Assembly (NCBI GenBank): GCA_945900685.1
Contig: CAMDJS010000022.1
Location: 1 to 24,920, forward strand
From: Bordetella parapertussis
GTDB taxonomy: Bacteria; Pseudomonadota; Gammaproteobacteria; Burkholderiales; Burkholderiaceae_C
DNA length: 24,920 nucleotides
Direction of reading: 5' to 3'
Under the pieces are notes generated by a model. That model saw nothing but the letters and a program-made list of their open reading frames with translations, was not told the origin of the DNA and searched no databases. Within the stretch, counting starts at the first letter, position 1. Every line of letters begins with the position of its first letter. Both the position numbers and the translations under genes were made by a program. Positions 1 to 9,200 of this stretch are shown in pieces.

Positions 1-875
1 AAGCGCTCACGTGCGACATGCGTATAAATCGTAGTGGTCGATATATCTGCATGGCCCAGCAACATTTGCACCGCACGCAAATCCGCACCGTGGTTGAGTA
101 AATGCGTGGCAAACGCATGCCGCAAAGTGTGTGGCGACAGCGGCACATGGATATCCGCCAGCAACGCATATTTTTTGATCAGCATCCAAAACATCACCCG
201 ACTCATGGCCACGCCGCGCTGGGTCACAAACACCGCCGGGCTGTATTTGGGGGCCAGCAATTCGCTGCGCGCTGTGTCTAGGTAACGCTGCATCCAATCG
301 CCTGCTTCTTCGCCGAACGGCACCAAGCGCTCTTTGTCGCCTTTGCCCGTGATGCGCAACACACCTTCGCGCATGTTCAATGACAACAGTGGCAGGTTCA
401 CCAACTCGCTCACACGCAAGCCGCTGGCATAGAGCAACTCCAGCATGGCGCGGTCGCGCAAACCCAAAGCGGTGTCGGTATCGGGCGCGTTCAACAAAGC
501 ATCGACCTGCGCTTCACTCAAACTTTGAGGCAGACGCAATGCTTGTTTGGCCGACAACAGTTTCAACGTCGGATCGGCCAGCAAGCGGTTGTCGCGCAAT
601 GCCCAACGGTAAAAACGACGAAACACGGTCATGCGCCGGTTGGCGGATGTGGCTTTGGTGTCCATGTGCCGGTGCGCGAAATAGGCTTGCAAATCAGCTT
701 CCACTGCCGTGCTCAAAGAACTGTGTTGCGTATGCAGCCAAATCGCCAGCGCACTTAAATCGCGCCGGTAAGCGGCCAGCGTCAGCGCAGACAAACCGTC
801 CTCCAGCCACACGCTGTCGATGAAAGCATCAATCAACGGATCAGGCGTGTCAGTCGAGCTTGAGTTTTTGCGCAT
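1..875 (-). CDS. xerD: Tyrosine recombinase XerD (3' end cut by window edge)
   Basis: Site-specific tyrosine recombinase that with XerC resolves chromosome dimers at dif, acting with FtsK at the septum. About 291 residues are visible and only the last few are missing, compared with about 300 for the family. The N-terminal SAM-like core-binding domain is followed by the catalytic domain. All catalytic residues can be read: Arg in ASGLRVSEL, Lys in GKGDKER, the HxxR pair in SPHTLRHAFATH, His in LLGHADIS and the nucleophile Tyr in TIYTHV. The strings around LRHAFATHLLNHGADLR match XerD better than XerC. The ATG at 873-875 gives the start MRKNSSSTD and lies inside the 3' end of the upstream Bug gene, overlapping by 26 bases. 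A shorter start is possible, but I see no better one. This is the last visible gene of the murB-Bug-xerD run. Confidence 0.93.
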   Translation of the reverse strand, partial: MRKNSSSTDTPDPLIDAFIDSVWLEDGLSALTLAAYRRDLSALAIWLHTQHSSLSTAVEADLQAYFAHRHMDTKATSANRRMTVFRRFYRWALRDNRLLADPTLKLLSAKQALRLPQSLSEAQVDALLNAPDTDTALGLRDRAMLELLYASGLRVSELVNLPLLSLNMREGVLRITGKGDKERLVPFGEEAGDWMQRYLDTARSELLAPKYSPAVFVTQRGVAMSRVMFWMLIKKYALLADIHVPLSPHTLRHAFATHLLNHGADLRAVQMLLGHADISTTTIYTHVARER

Positions 876-1818
876 CCACCACCTTTTTGTACACCTCGTA
901 CTCGGCCTTGAGTTGCGCCGCAAATTCTTGCGGACTGTTGGCTACCACGCGAGAGCCCGTGGCTTCAAGCCGCTTGATCACCGCCGGGTCTTGCAACACC
1001 TTGCGCACAGCGGCATTCAATTGCGCCACCAAAGGTGCAGGCAATCCTTTGGGTGCCCAGATACCGTAGAGCGCCGGGCGGTTCACGGGTTCTAGTCCCA
1101 ATTCTTTGAATGTGGGCACATCCGGCAATTCGGCGACACGGTCCGGGGTGGCCACCGCCAGCGCAATCAAACGTTTGTCCTTGATGTGCGACATGGCAGA
1201 TGGCAAGTTGTCAAAAATAATCGGCACTTGTCCGCCCACCGTGTCGCGCAGTGCCGGGCCGGAACCGGCATAAGGAATATGAACTACAAATGTTTTGGTG
1301 AGGTTTTTGAACAACTCCATTTGCAAATGCCCGATTCCGCCTGTGCCCGAGGATGCGTAATCGTATTTACCCGGTTGAGCGCGTAACTCTTTCAAAAAAC
1401 CGGCCATGTCTTTGGCGGGAAATGAAGGATGAATCGCCAGCACATTCGGGGAGGCGACCATGTTGATGATGGGCGTGAAATCGGTGAGCGGCTTATAGGC
1501 AATGGACGGATTGATGGCCGGGTTGGTGGCCGCGCTGGATGCCGTGGTCAAACCCAAGGTGTAGCCATCAGGCGCGGCGCGCGCTACTTCTAAAGCGCCC
1601 ACAGTGCCGCCACCTCCGGCCTTGTTCTCCACCACCACCGTTTGACCTAGCAATTTGCCCAGCGGCTCGGCGACGATACGCGCGATCAAATCGGTGCTGC
1701 CGCCGGGGGCAAACGGCACCAGCAAACGTATGGGTTTGACGGGGTAAGTTTGTGCATTCGCTGTGCCTGTCAAGATGCAGAGCACGGTGAAAAATAATTT
1801 GAGAAACATAGTTTTCAT
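850..1818 (-). CDS. Bug family (TctC-like) tripartite tricarboxylate transporter receptor
   Basis: Periplasmic solute-binding protein of the Bug/TctC family, which captures carboxylates or other small organic ligands and is greatly expanded in Burkholderiales. The 322-residue length is typical. An N-terminal signal peptide is clear: a Lys-containing start, a hydrophobic core and a cleavage site likely after TANA (residue 22). Then comes the family's opening strand YPVKPIRLLVPFAPGGSTD, followed by GGGGTVGALEVARAAPDGYT and the late motif WAPKGLPAPLVAQLN. No TctA or TctB membrane subunits are adjacent, which is usual for orphan Bug proteins. The start ATG overlaps the murB stop by one base (TGATG), suggesting translational coupling. 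The ligand cannot be told from the sequence. Confidence 0.93.
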   Translation of the reverse strand: MKTMFLKLFFTVLCILTGTANAQTYPVKPIRLLVPFAPGGSTDLIARIVAEPLGKLLGQTVVVENKAGGGGTVGALEVARAAPDGYTLGLTTASSAATNPAINPSIAYKPLTDFTPIINMVASPNVLAIHPSFPAKDMAGFLKELRAQPGKYDYASSGTGGIGHLQMELFKNLTKTFVVHIPYAGSGPALRDTVGGQVPIIFDNLPSAMSHIKDKRLIALAVATPDRVAELPDVPTFKELGLEPVNRPALYGIWAPKGLPAPLVAQLNAAVRKVLQDPAVIKRLEATGSRVVANSPQEFAAQLKAEYEVYKKVVDAQKLKLD

Positions 1819-2867
1819 CAGACCACCACCGGTTCGGGTTCGAGTTGTATGCCGAAACGCTCGTACACACTGGTTTGAATCGCTTTAGCCAAGGTCACGA
1901 CTTCGCCGCCGGTACACGGGCTGTCGCGACCGCCTTTGTTGATGATGACAAGCGCTTGTTTGTCGTACACCGCTGCATTGCCCACCGATTTACCGCGCCA
2001 GCCGCAGGCATCTATTAACCATGCGGCGGCGAGTTTGATGCGTCCGTCGCTCAGGTGGTAATGCACCAAACGAGGTTCGCGCGCAATGATGTCCGCGCAT
2101 TGTTCGGGCGACACGGTCGGGTTTTTGAAGAAGCTGCCTGCGTTACCCACCACCTGCGGGTTAGGCAATTTGGCGCTACGGATCTCGCAGACCCAGTCAA
2201 AGACTTGTTGCGGTGTAGGCTGGCTGATGCCGGTTTGCGCTTGCTTTTTTTCCAAGTCGGCGTAACCAATGTCAATACGCCATTTTTTGGGCAAACGAAA
2301 ACGCACTTGCGTGATCAGTGCGCGTCCTAGCAAACCCAAATCGCGTTTGTCGCAGGCCTGGTGTTTGAACACCGAATCGCGGTAACCGAAAGCGCATTGC
2401 GCTGCGTCCAGCGTGAAATACTGGCCGGTGTGTAAATCGACCGCGTCCAAGGACTCAAACCGGTCCTGCAACTCAACGCCATAAGCGCCAATGTTTTGCA
2501 CAGGCGAGGCGCCGACCAAACCGGGGATCATGGCCAGGTTTTCCAGCCCCGGCCAGCCTTGTTGCAAAGTCCATGCAACGAATTCGTGCCAGTCTTCCCC
2601 GGCGGCGGCTTGCACAATCCAGGCCTTGTCGTCTTCGGACACCAGCTGTTTACCCAGCAGCTCCACTTTGATCACCAAGGGTTTGATGTCGCCGGTGATG
2701 ACGATGTTGCTGCCGCCACCCAGCACAAAATGCGGCTCTAAGCGTATGGGGTCGGTCAGCAGCGCGGCGACATCCTCCATGCTGCGCAAGCGCAGCAGGC
2801 GCTCGGCTTTGGCGGCGATGCCGAAGGTGTTGTGGGCTTGCAGGGGAACCTGAGTCTCGATAATCAT
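1818..2867 (-). CDS. murB: UDP-N-acetylenolpyruvoylglucosamine reductase MurB
   Basis: Cytosolic FAD enzyme that reduces UDP-GlcNAc-enolpyruvate to UDP-MurNAc with NADPH in peptidoglycan precursor synthesis. The 349-residue length fits the E. coli-like type I group. The FAD-binding region includes VLGGGSNIV (48-56) and IPGLVGASPVQNIGAYG (114-130). The catalytic residues are recognisable: Arg163 in FGYRDS, Ser245 in GNAGSFFKNP as proton donor, and Glu345 near the C terminus in LEPEP. The ATG at 2867 gives MIIETQVPLQAHNTFG, the normal family N terminus. The gene diverges from yajQ with 38 bases between starts, so promoters must be compact or overlap. It is the first gene of the murB-Bug-xerD run. 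Confidence 0.97.
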   Translation of the reverse strand: MIIETQVPLQAHNTFGIAAKAERLLRLRSMEDVAALLTDPIRLEPHFVLGGGSNIVITGDIKPLVIKVELLGKQLVSEDDKAWIVQAAAGEDWHEFVAWTLQQGWPGLENLAMIPGLVGASPVQNIGAYGVELQDRFESLDAVDLHTGQYFTLDAAQCAFGYRDSVFKHQACDKRDLGLLGRALITQVRFRLPKKWRIDIGYADLEKKQAQTGISQPTPQQVFDWVCEIRSAKLPNPQVVGNAGSFFKNPTVSPEQCADIIAREPRLVHYHLSDGRIKLAAAWLIDACGWRGKSVGNAAVYDKQALVIINKGGRDSPCTGGEVVTLAKAIQTSVYERFGIQLEPEPVVV

Positions 2868-2905
2868 GTGAGAATTGTCGCATCTGAACTTCTGAAGTAC
2901 CGACC

Positions 2906-3391
2906 ATGCCCTCTTTTGATACTGTATGTGAAGCCGACGTGGTGGAAGTGAAAAACGGCGTTGAGAACACGGCCAAGGAAATCACCACCCGTTTTGATTT
3001 CAAAGGCACGTCTGCCGCCATCGAATTCAAGGACAAAGAAATCACGCTGATTGGCGACAGTGATTTTCAATTGGCGCAAATTGACGACATCTTGCGCAAC
3101 AAACTGACCAAGCGCAATGTGGATATTCGTTTTTTGGACAAGGGTGATGTGCAAAAAATGGGCGGCGACAAGGTCAAACAAATCATCAAGGTGCGCAATG
3201 GCATTGTCAGTGAAGATGCAAAGAAAATTCAGCGCGTGATCAAAGACAGCAAGATGAAAGTACAAGCCGCGATTCAGGGCGAAGCTGTTCGAATTACCGG
3301 GGCCAAGCGAGATGACTTGCAAGCGGCGATGGCGCTGATTCGCAAAGAGATGCCGGATTTGCCGCTGAGCTTTGATAATTTCCGCGATTGA
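2906..3391 (+). CDS. yajQ: YajQ family nucleotide-binding protein
   Basis: Small cytosolic protein of the YajQ (DUF520) family. Members have two RNP-like ferredoxin folds, and some bind cyclic di-GMP or other nucleotides and act on transcription factors. The 161-residue length is exactly typical. Hallmarks are the start [19 protein letters not shown], the [10 protein letters not shown] segment (about 28-37) and the C-terminal pattern [31 protein letters not shown] ending, of which the last residues LSFDNFRD are diagnostic. No regulatory output can be predicted here. It diverges from murB, and a palindromic extragenic repeat begins within its stop codon. Confidence 0.96.
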   Translation: MPSFDTVCEADVVEVKNGVENTAKEITTRFDFKGTSAAIEFKDKEITLIGDSDFQLAQIDDILRNKLTKRNVDIRFLDKGDVQKMGGDKVKQIIKVRNGIVSEDAKKIQRVIKDSKMKVQAAIQGEAVRITGAKRDDLQAAMALIRKEMPDLPLSFDNFRD

Positions 3392-3440
3392 TTAATTGGG
3401 GTCATTTAATTGGATTAATTGGGGTCAGACTCCGATTAAT
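3390..3440. repeat. Extragenic repeat: duplicated 15-mer and near-palindrome
   Basis: GATTAATTGGGGTCA occurs twice in direct orientation, at 3390-3404 and 3413-3427. The second copy is the left half of a near-palindrome at 3414-3440, in which ATTAAT arms flank a core GGGGTCAGACTCC. An RNA copy could form a hairpin with some G-U pairs. I recall similar GGGGTCAGACTCC / GGAGTCTGACCCC blocks scattered between genes in proteobacteria, often near REP-associated (Y1) transposase genes, but this association is from memory. No transposase is recognised here. The rest of the gap up to 3579 holds a GC-rich stretch with no gene I can support. Confidence 0.6.
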
Positions 3441-3579
3441 TTTGAGTAAAACCTTCACGCCATGCCGGGTCGGTCGCCGCTCTCCGCCTGCGGCAACGTT
3501 CGCGTCGGCCCGCCCGCCATGTCGTTTATCCGCTCGCAGTTTTCCTCGGTTGCAAGATTTGGTGTTTACAAAGCTGATA

Positions 3580-4221
3580 TCAGCTCTTACCAATACGGCT
3601 TTCCTCACCGCGCATCAACTTGGCAATATTGGACTGGTGACGCCAGATCAACACCGCGCTCATAACCACCGCAGCCAACAACACTCGGTTGTCCATATAC
3701 CAGACCACCCGGTGGCCTAAAAAATAATATGCCGGTGCAAACAGCGCGCTGGCCAATGCAGCCAATGACGAATAACGCGTGAAAAACGCCACGATCAACC
3801 AAGTGGCTAAAGTGGCCAGACCCAGCCATGGGTCAATACCAAACAACACACCTGCTGCCGTAGCCACGCCTTTGCCACCTTTGAAACGAAAAAACACAGG
3901 CCAAACATGACCGACAAATGCAGCCAGTGCCACCATGGCCAAGGTGCCTTCAGCCAAGCCCCAAGCGCTGCCGTAACGCCCCAAAGCCCAGACGGGTAAC
4001 CAACCTTTGATGGCATCTAGTAACAAGGTCAAAGCTGCTGCGGCTTTGTTGCCAGAGCGCAGCACATTGGTCGCGCCCGGGTTTTGACTGCCGTAAGAAC
4101 GCGGATCGGCCAGCCCCATGACGCGGCTGACCAACACAGCAAACGAGAGTGACCCTATCAAATAGGCGGCGAGAGCAACCGCCAGCGGGTAAGCAATGGA
4201 TAAAAAGAGTTCCATGGCCAT
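3580..4221 (-). CDS. plsY: Acyl-phosphate:glycerol-3-phosphate acyltransferase PlsY
   Basis: Inner-membrane enzyme that transfers an acyl group from acyl-phosphate (made by PlsX) to glycerol-3-phosphate, the first step of phospholipid synthesis. The protein has 213 residues from the chosen start. Five or so hydrophobic membrane segments are separated by the conserved cytoplasmic loops: [17 protein letters not shown] near residue 45-60, and [18 protein letters not shown] near 103-120, whose GGKG phosphate-binding loop is diagnostic. The start ATG (4219-4221) overlaps the upstream reductase stop by one base (TGATG). An in-frame ATG six bases downstream is an alternative, and a TTG one codon upstream is less likely. 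plsX is not in the window. Confidence 0.96.
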   Translation of the reverse strand: MAMELFLSIAYPLAVALAAYLIGSLSFAVLVSRVMGLADPRSYGSQNPGATNVLRSGNKAAAALTLLLDAIKGWLPVWALGRYGSAWGLAEGTLAMVALAAFVGHVWPVFFRFKGGKGVATAAGVLFGIDPWLGLATLATWLIVAFFTRYSSLAALASALFAPAYYFLGHRVVWYMDNRVLLAAVVMSAVLIWRHQSNIAKLMRGEESRIGKS

Positions 4222-5297
4222 CAAATAGCAGGATCGCGCATTTCCCAGCGGATGTCGTCAATCGCCTTGAGCATTTCTGGAGTAAGAGTTTTGCCCCACG
4301 CGTCCAAATCTTCGTCCAATTGAGCCACAGAGGTCACGCCGATGATGGTGCTGGCCACGCGCCACTGCGTGTAGCAAAACGCCAGCGCCATGTCGGTTGG
4401 TGTCATACCGTTGTCGCGCGCGAGTTGGTTGTAGCGCTTGGCTGCAGCCAGTGCATCCGGGCGAGCCCAACGTTGCTTGCGTACGCTTTCATACTTTGAG
4501 ATGCGGCCTTCTTTGGGAGCGTTGTCACCCAAGAAACCGGAATCGTCGTATTTGCCGGTGAGCAGGCCAAATGCCAACGGTGAATACGCCAACAAAGACA
4601 CATTCAAACGGTGCATAGTTTCATCCAAACCGTTTTCCGGCACGCGGTTGACCAGGCAGTACGCGTTTTGCACACTGACAATGCGCGGTAAGTTGTGTTG
4701 CTCAGCCAACCGCACAAACTCGTGCACGCCATAAGGCGTTTCATTGGACAAGCCGATGTAACGCACTTTGCCTTGCTTGACCAAGCTGGCCAACGCTTCC
4801 AATTGCTCGTGGATGGATGTTGCGGTTTTTTCGTTTTTAGGTTCGTAATACATGCCACCAAACATGGGCACGTGACGCTCGGGCCAGTGGATTTGGTACA
4901 GGTCGATCACATCGGTTTGCAAACGCTTCAAACTGGCGTCACATGAGGTTTGTATTTCCGCTGCGGTCATGCCCTCGCCGGAGCGCACCCAAGGCATGCC
5001 ACGTGAAGGCCCGGCCACCTTGGACGCCAGCACGATTTTTTGACGCATGCCCGGACGCTTTGACAACCAGTTGCCGATGTAATGCTCTGTTTTTCCATAA
5101 GACTCAGCGGTGGGAGGTACGGCATAAATCTCAGCGGTATCGAAGAAATTGACACCGCGCGCAATGCTGTGGTCCATGATGGTGTGCGAGGCCGGCTCAT
5201 CCACCTGCTGACCGAAAGTCATGGTGCCCAAAGAAATAGGAGTGACGTGCAAATCGCTTTGACCCAAGCGAATAGGAGTGAGGTCGAGTTTTTTCAT
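4221..5297 (-). CDS. tas: NADP(H)-dependent aldo-keto reductase, Tas-like
   Basis: Soluble aldo-keto reductase resembling E. coli Tas, an NADPH-linked carbonyl reductase of uncertain natural substrate. The protein has 358 residues forming one TIM barrel. The catalytic tetrad is visible: Asp53 and Tyr58 in FFDTAEIY, Lys93 in LASKVAG and His137 in YQIHWPER. The segment [20 protein letters not shown] after the tyrosine is characteristic of the Tas subgroup. The NADP-binding end shows [15 protein letters not shown] and later IIGVTS. The start [18 protein letters not shown] matches the family. It is coupled to plsY through a one-base stop-start overlap, so the two are probably co-transcribed, although no shared pathway is obvious. 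Confidence 0.9.
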   Translation of the reverse strand: MKKLDLTPIRLGQSDLHVTPISLGTMTFGQQVDEPASHTIMDHSIARGVNFFDTAEIYAVPPTAESYGKTEHYIGNWLSKRPGMRQKIVLASKVAGPSRGMPWVRSGEGMTAAEIQTSCDASLKRLQTDVIDLYQIHWPERHVPMFGGMYYEPKNEKTATSIHEQLEALASLVKQGKVRYIGLSNETPYGVHEFVRLAEQHNLPRIVSVQNAYCLVNRVPENGLDETMHRLNVSLLAYSPLAFGLLTGKYDDSGFLGDNAPKEGRISKYESVRKQRWARPDALAAAKRYNQLARDNGMTPTDMALAFCYTQWRVASTIIGVTSVAQLDEDLDAWGKTLTPEMLKAIDDIRWEMRDPAI

Positions 5298-5325
5298 AGG
5301 TGGGAGTTTAAGTGTGCGCGATGAA

Positions 5326-5398
5326 TGAAGTGAATTTACTACGTTCTTGCATTACCAAAGGGCAGGGATTGCCTGAGGTAGATCGACTGAAGTGAATT
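5326..5398. repeat. Direct 11-base repeat in divergent intergenic region
   Basis: TGAAGTGAATT occurs at 5326-5336 and again at 5388-5398, so equivalent bases are 62 apart, about six helical turns. It lies in the 188-base gap between the divergent aldo-keto reductase and short-chain dehydrogenase genes. It could be a paired binding site for a regulator of one or both genes, but nothing confirms this. No convincing promoter boxes were found in the rest of the gap. Confidence 0.3.
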
Positions 5399-5485
5399 AA
5401 AGTCTAGAGCTTCGCAAGCCCACTTGTTGAGAAGAAAACCCTATCCATTTGGCTTACAAAAATCAATCCATTCATTCCAGAAACC

Positions 5486-6253
5486 ATGACACAGACAACT
5501 CAGCTGACGGCTATCGTGACAGGTGCGGCACGCGGCATCGGCTTGGCAACCACCCGGTTGTTTTTAAGCAAAGGCTTTCGGGTCGCCATGGTCGACCGAG
5601 ATCTGCATGAACTTCAAAATGCCTCACAAGGTTTGGATCATGTGTTGCCGGTGAACTGCGATGTGTCCCAAGAGGACCAAGTCAACGCCATGATGCATAG
5701 CGTGATGCAATGGTCAGGGCGGGTGGATGTGTTGGTGAACAACGCAGGTGTGGCTGATTTCGGACCGATACAAGACACAACGTTCGAGCGATGGCAAACG
5801 GTGATGCGCACCAACCTTGACGGTGTGTTTTTATGTTCGCAAGCCGCCCTGCCCGCGCTGCGCGAAAGCAAAGGTTGCATCATCAATATCGCGTCTATCT
5901 CGGGCTTGCGCGCGTCCACACTGCGCGTGGCCTACGGCACCTCCAAAGCCGCAGTGATTCATTTGACCAAGCAACAAGCGGCAGAGTTGGGCGAATGGGG
6001 CATACGCGTGAACTGCGTGTCACCAGGCCCGGTCAACACCAAACTCGCGGCGGCAGTGCATACGCCCGACATTGTCAGCGCCTATCACGATGCCATTCCG
6101 CTGAACCGATATGGCAGTGAAGAAGAAATTGCAAAAGTGATTGTGTTTCTGGCCTCTGCCGAGGCCAGTTATTTGACCGGGCAAATGATTGCGGTGGATG
6201 GCGGTTTTGATGCCACAGGTGTGGGGTTGCCGGCGCTGCGAACCTTACGCTAG
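5486..6253 (+). CDS. Short-chain dehydrogenase/reductase (SDR)
   Basis: Classical SDR oxidoreductase of 255 residues with a Rossmann fold using NAD(P). The cofactor motif TGAARGIG lies at 12-19, Asp37 after the second strand favours NAD(H), and the NNAG motif is at 85-88. The catalytic set is Asn110, Ser137, Tyr150 and Lys154 (YxxxK). The C-terminal YLTGQMIAVDGGF is the usual substrate-loop/terminal motif. The product resembles 3-oxoacyl-ACP reductase (FabG)-like or sugar/alcohol dehydrogenases, but the substrate cannot be assigned. It converges with the large repeat gene downstream, with only three bases between the two stops and no visible terminator hairpin. Confidence 0.92.
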   Translation: MTQTTQLTAIVTGAARGIGLATTRLFLSKGFRVAMVDRDLHELQNASQGLDHVLPVNCDVSQEDQVNAMMHSVMQWSGRVDVLVNNAGVADFGPIQDTTFERWQTVMRTNLDGVFLCSQAALPALRESKGCIINIASISGLRASTLRVAYGTSKAAVIHLTKQQAAELGEWGIRVNCVSPGPVNTKLAAAVHTPDIVSAYHDAIPLNRYGSEEEIAKVIVFLASAEASYLTGQMIAVDGGFDATGVGLPALRTLR

Positions 6254-6256
6254 TCA

Positions 6257-9200
6257 CTACAAAACAGCAGAGTTAATGCTCAAAGTCGACTGAATTTGCT
6301 GATACAAGGTTGTTAAATTCGGGACGATACTCAATTCAGCGGGTATTGCTGGTGTATTTGGCGTCCAGTACTGATTACTGTTTTGCGTACCGACAGGTGC
6401 TTGGATACTGGACAACAACACATCAATACTTCTTACGCCAGTCAACAACAAAGATATCGAATCGTTGCTATCGAAATCTGCTAGGTTTAATTGACCATAA
6501 GTCACATTGTTACGGCAAATGCTCAAAGTTTTTGTATTCGACTGATAGTATAAATGGCTTGCATCAATGCTTGCATTTAAACCAAACCCAGCATACTCAT
6601 TCAAATCAGCATGAATATAAAGACGATCACGGCCTGCTCCACTTGTCAAAGTCATATCTGCATCACCTAGGTAAAAATGAAATTTGTCGTCTCCGCTGCC
6701 GGCCTGAACCCATGTTTTTTCGAGGCCGGAATAAAACACATTGGAACCATTGCCCGATATGTTGCTAACAACGCCACTGTTTTTCTGTATTTGGTAATCT
6801 GTGACTTTGTTGGGTGCAACTTCACTGCTGATAGCTTGGGTGGCACCATTGAGAGCATTGATGGCAGCATGAATCATGGCTGTTCCTTCATTGAGCATGC
6901 CTTTGGATTGCAGAATTCTGCTTGCTAAACCCTGCGATAAAAACACATTGTCTCCAGTACCGCCATCAAGAACGCACCCTCCGCCAAAAGCAAACAACAC
7001 ATCGTTACCCTCGCCAGAGAACACTCTATTGAGCAATCCAGCCGAATAAATCACATCATTGCCCAATCCTCCGGTGACTAAATTGCCCGCGCCAAAAGCT
7101 ACACAGATATCGTTGCCATCACCCAAGCTGACGATTTGACCGAGCCCTGCGGAAACAACCACATCACTGCCGTTACCTGCGTCAATGAGATTGGCCAAAC
7201 CCGCCGCCATCAATAAGTCATTACCGCCGTTGCCTTCAACATGGTTCTTACCACCAGCAACTAAAATAACATCCGCGCCATTGTCAGCGGTTAACGCGTC
7301 GCCTGTCACGTAGTTGTTCCAGCCAACAATGCATCCAAGATCATTACCCGACCCCAAATCTACAGTGTTAGTTAAGCCTACAGCGAGCACCCAATCGTCG
7401 CCATAACCTGCTCTCACCAAGTTCTTACAACCCAAACTAATGACCGTATCGTTGCCGTCACCTGCACTGACATCCGGTTTATAGCCGATCAAGTTTTGAT
7501 TGCCTATTGAAACGATCAAGTCGTCTCCAGTCATTCCGTCAAGTTCATTGACAGCACCGATAGCAATCAAGACGTCATCATCCTTACCACCATCAATTTT
7601 GTTTGTCTTTCCTAAGGCAATCATCAAGTCGTTACCGTCTTGGCCTTTGATATTGTTTTCACTGCCACCTACAAAAGCCCAGTCACTGCCAGCGCCGCCA
7701 CGGAAGGAATTTTTTTGGCCAAAAATCAAAGCAGCGTCATCGCCGTCGCCCGCAATGACCACATTCGTTTGACCTGCCACAAAGGCGAGGTCATCGCCTG
7801 CGCCAGTCATCACGCGATTTTCCTGTCCACCTACCAAGGCAACGTCCCCACTGTCACGATGAAAATCAAAGTTTCCAAATACGGGCAAACGATTGGTGAT
7901 GTTGAGTCCTGCAATAACGGGCAACTGAAGAGCGGGCAATTGAAAACTTTTGCCTTTGATCGTCAGTGCATTGGTTCTTCCGTCCGACAAATACTCGTTT
8001 AAATTAAATCCCGGAACCTTGAACTCTGGAACGCTAAAGTTTGGTAATGTGGCACCAAAAAAGTCACGTCCACTGAAAACATCGCCTAACAATTGGCTGT
8101 AGCCGGACAAATCAAAGCCATTAAGATTCAAGTTTGGTAATTCGATATCACCAAAAGACAGCGCTGGTAATTGGTAAGTGGTACCAGATGCATTGGTGTT
8201 TTTTGTAGGCGCGGAAGCAGGCTCACCTAGTGACCAATTTTGATTATTGGTTGCTGAGTTGTCCCATACCGATGCATTGGCGTAAGTCGTTCCAGATGCA
8301 GAGGAAGCAGAATTTGATGCGGGACTGTCTGTAGCTTCTGCGGTATTTCTGCTTTCAGCTCTTGCGACGATAAGATCAATAGATCTTACATCAGTGACAT
8401 TAACTTTTCCTTTTAAATCTGCGCTGTTGTAATTGACGTCACCAGACAGACTGGGTTGGACATTAAGTTTCGTACCTAAAATTTTTCTGCTACTTCCATC
8501 GTTTTGCGGCATACCTGTCAAGTCTGAAAAACTGCTTCCAAAAAAACCTGCCCAGCTGGGGCTGACATTGAAATCAACGAAAAAATTCAACTTGAATGAA
8601 TTCAGACTAAGACCAGTTCCATCAATGATGTTGGGTAAGCTGAATGAAGGAACCGTAATACCTGGAACTTGCAGTTCAGGACTGGAAAATTGCGGTAATG
8701 AGATGCTTGGTAAACCATAACTTCCCAAAGTGCCGTACTCATAGGTAGGTGCTCTTTTGAGTTCAGGCATGCTGGGGATTTGATAATTAAATTGCGGCAG
8801 TGTCAAGGTGGGTGTTTTCCAATCAGCTTGGTTCGCAGTTGAAAATTGAATATCGGGAAAATATTTGACCAAATCGCCAGATATCTTGAATTCTGCTTGA
8901 CTGGAAATACCTAAGTTGCTGTTGGTGGTGCCATTTAATCCCTTTTTAAGGGTGTCACTCTCTTTCCAGGGCAAGTCATCTTCAGTGATCACAATTTCAT
9001 TGTCTGTAGCAACTATGTTCTTTTTACCAAATACCAGCGCAATATCTGCACCGCTTCCAGTAAGAACGTAATTTGTTTCGCCAAAGGTCGCAACAATATC
9101 GTTTCCACTGCCAGCGAAAACATAATTGCTCTGTCCAATAACCAGTGCAGTGTCATTGCCTGCTTCTGTTAACACGATATTATTTTGACCGATGGATGCG

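Noticed and set aside
1..875. Possible phage or integron integrase instead of XerD
   Set aside because: Catalytic-domain wording, length and neighbours (murB, Bug) fit chromosomal XerD, and no attachment site or cargo is seen.
3441..3579. Possible transposase remnant behind yajQ
   Set aside because: I looked for a degraded Y1 transposase in all frames of this GC-rich stretch and found no recognisable motif.
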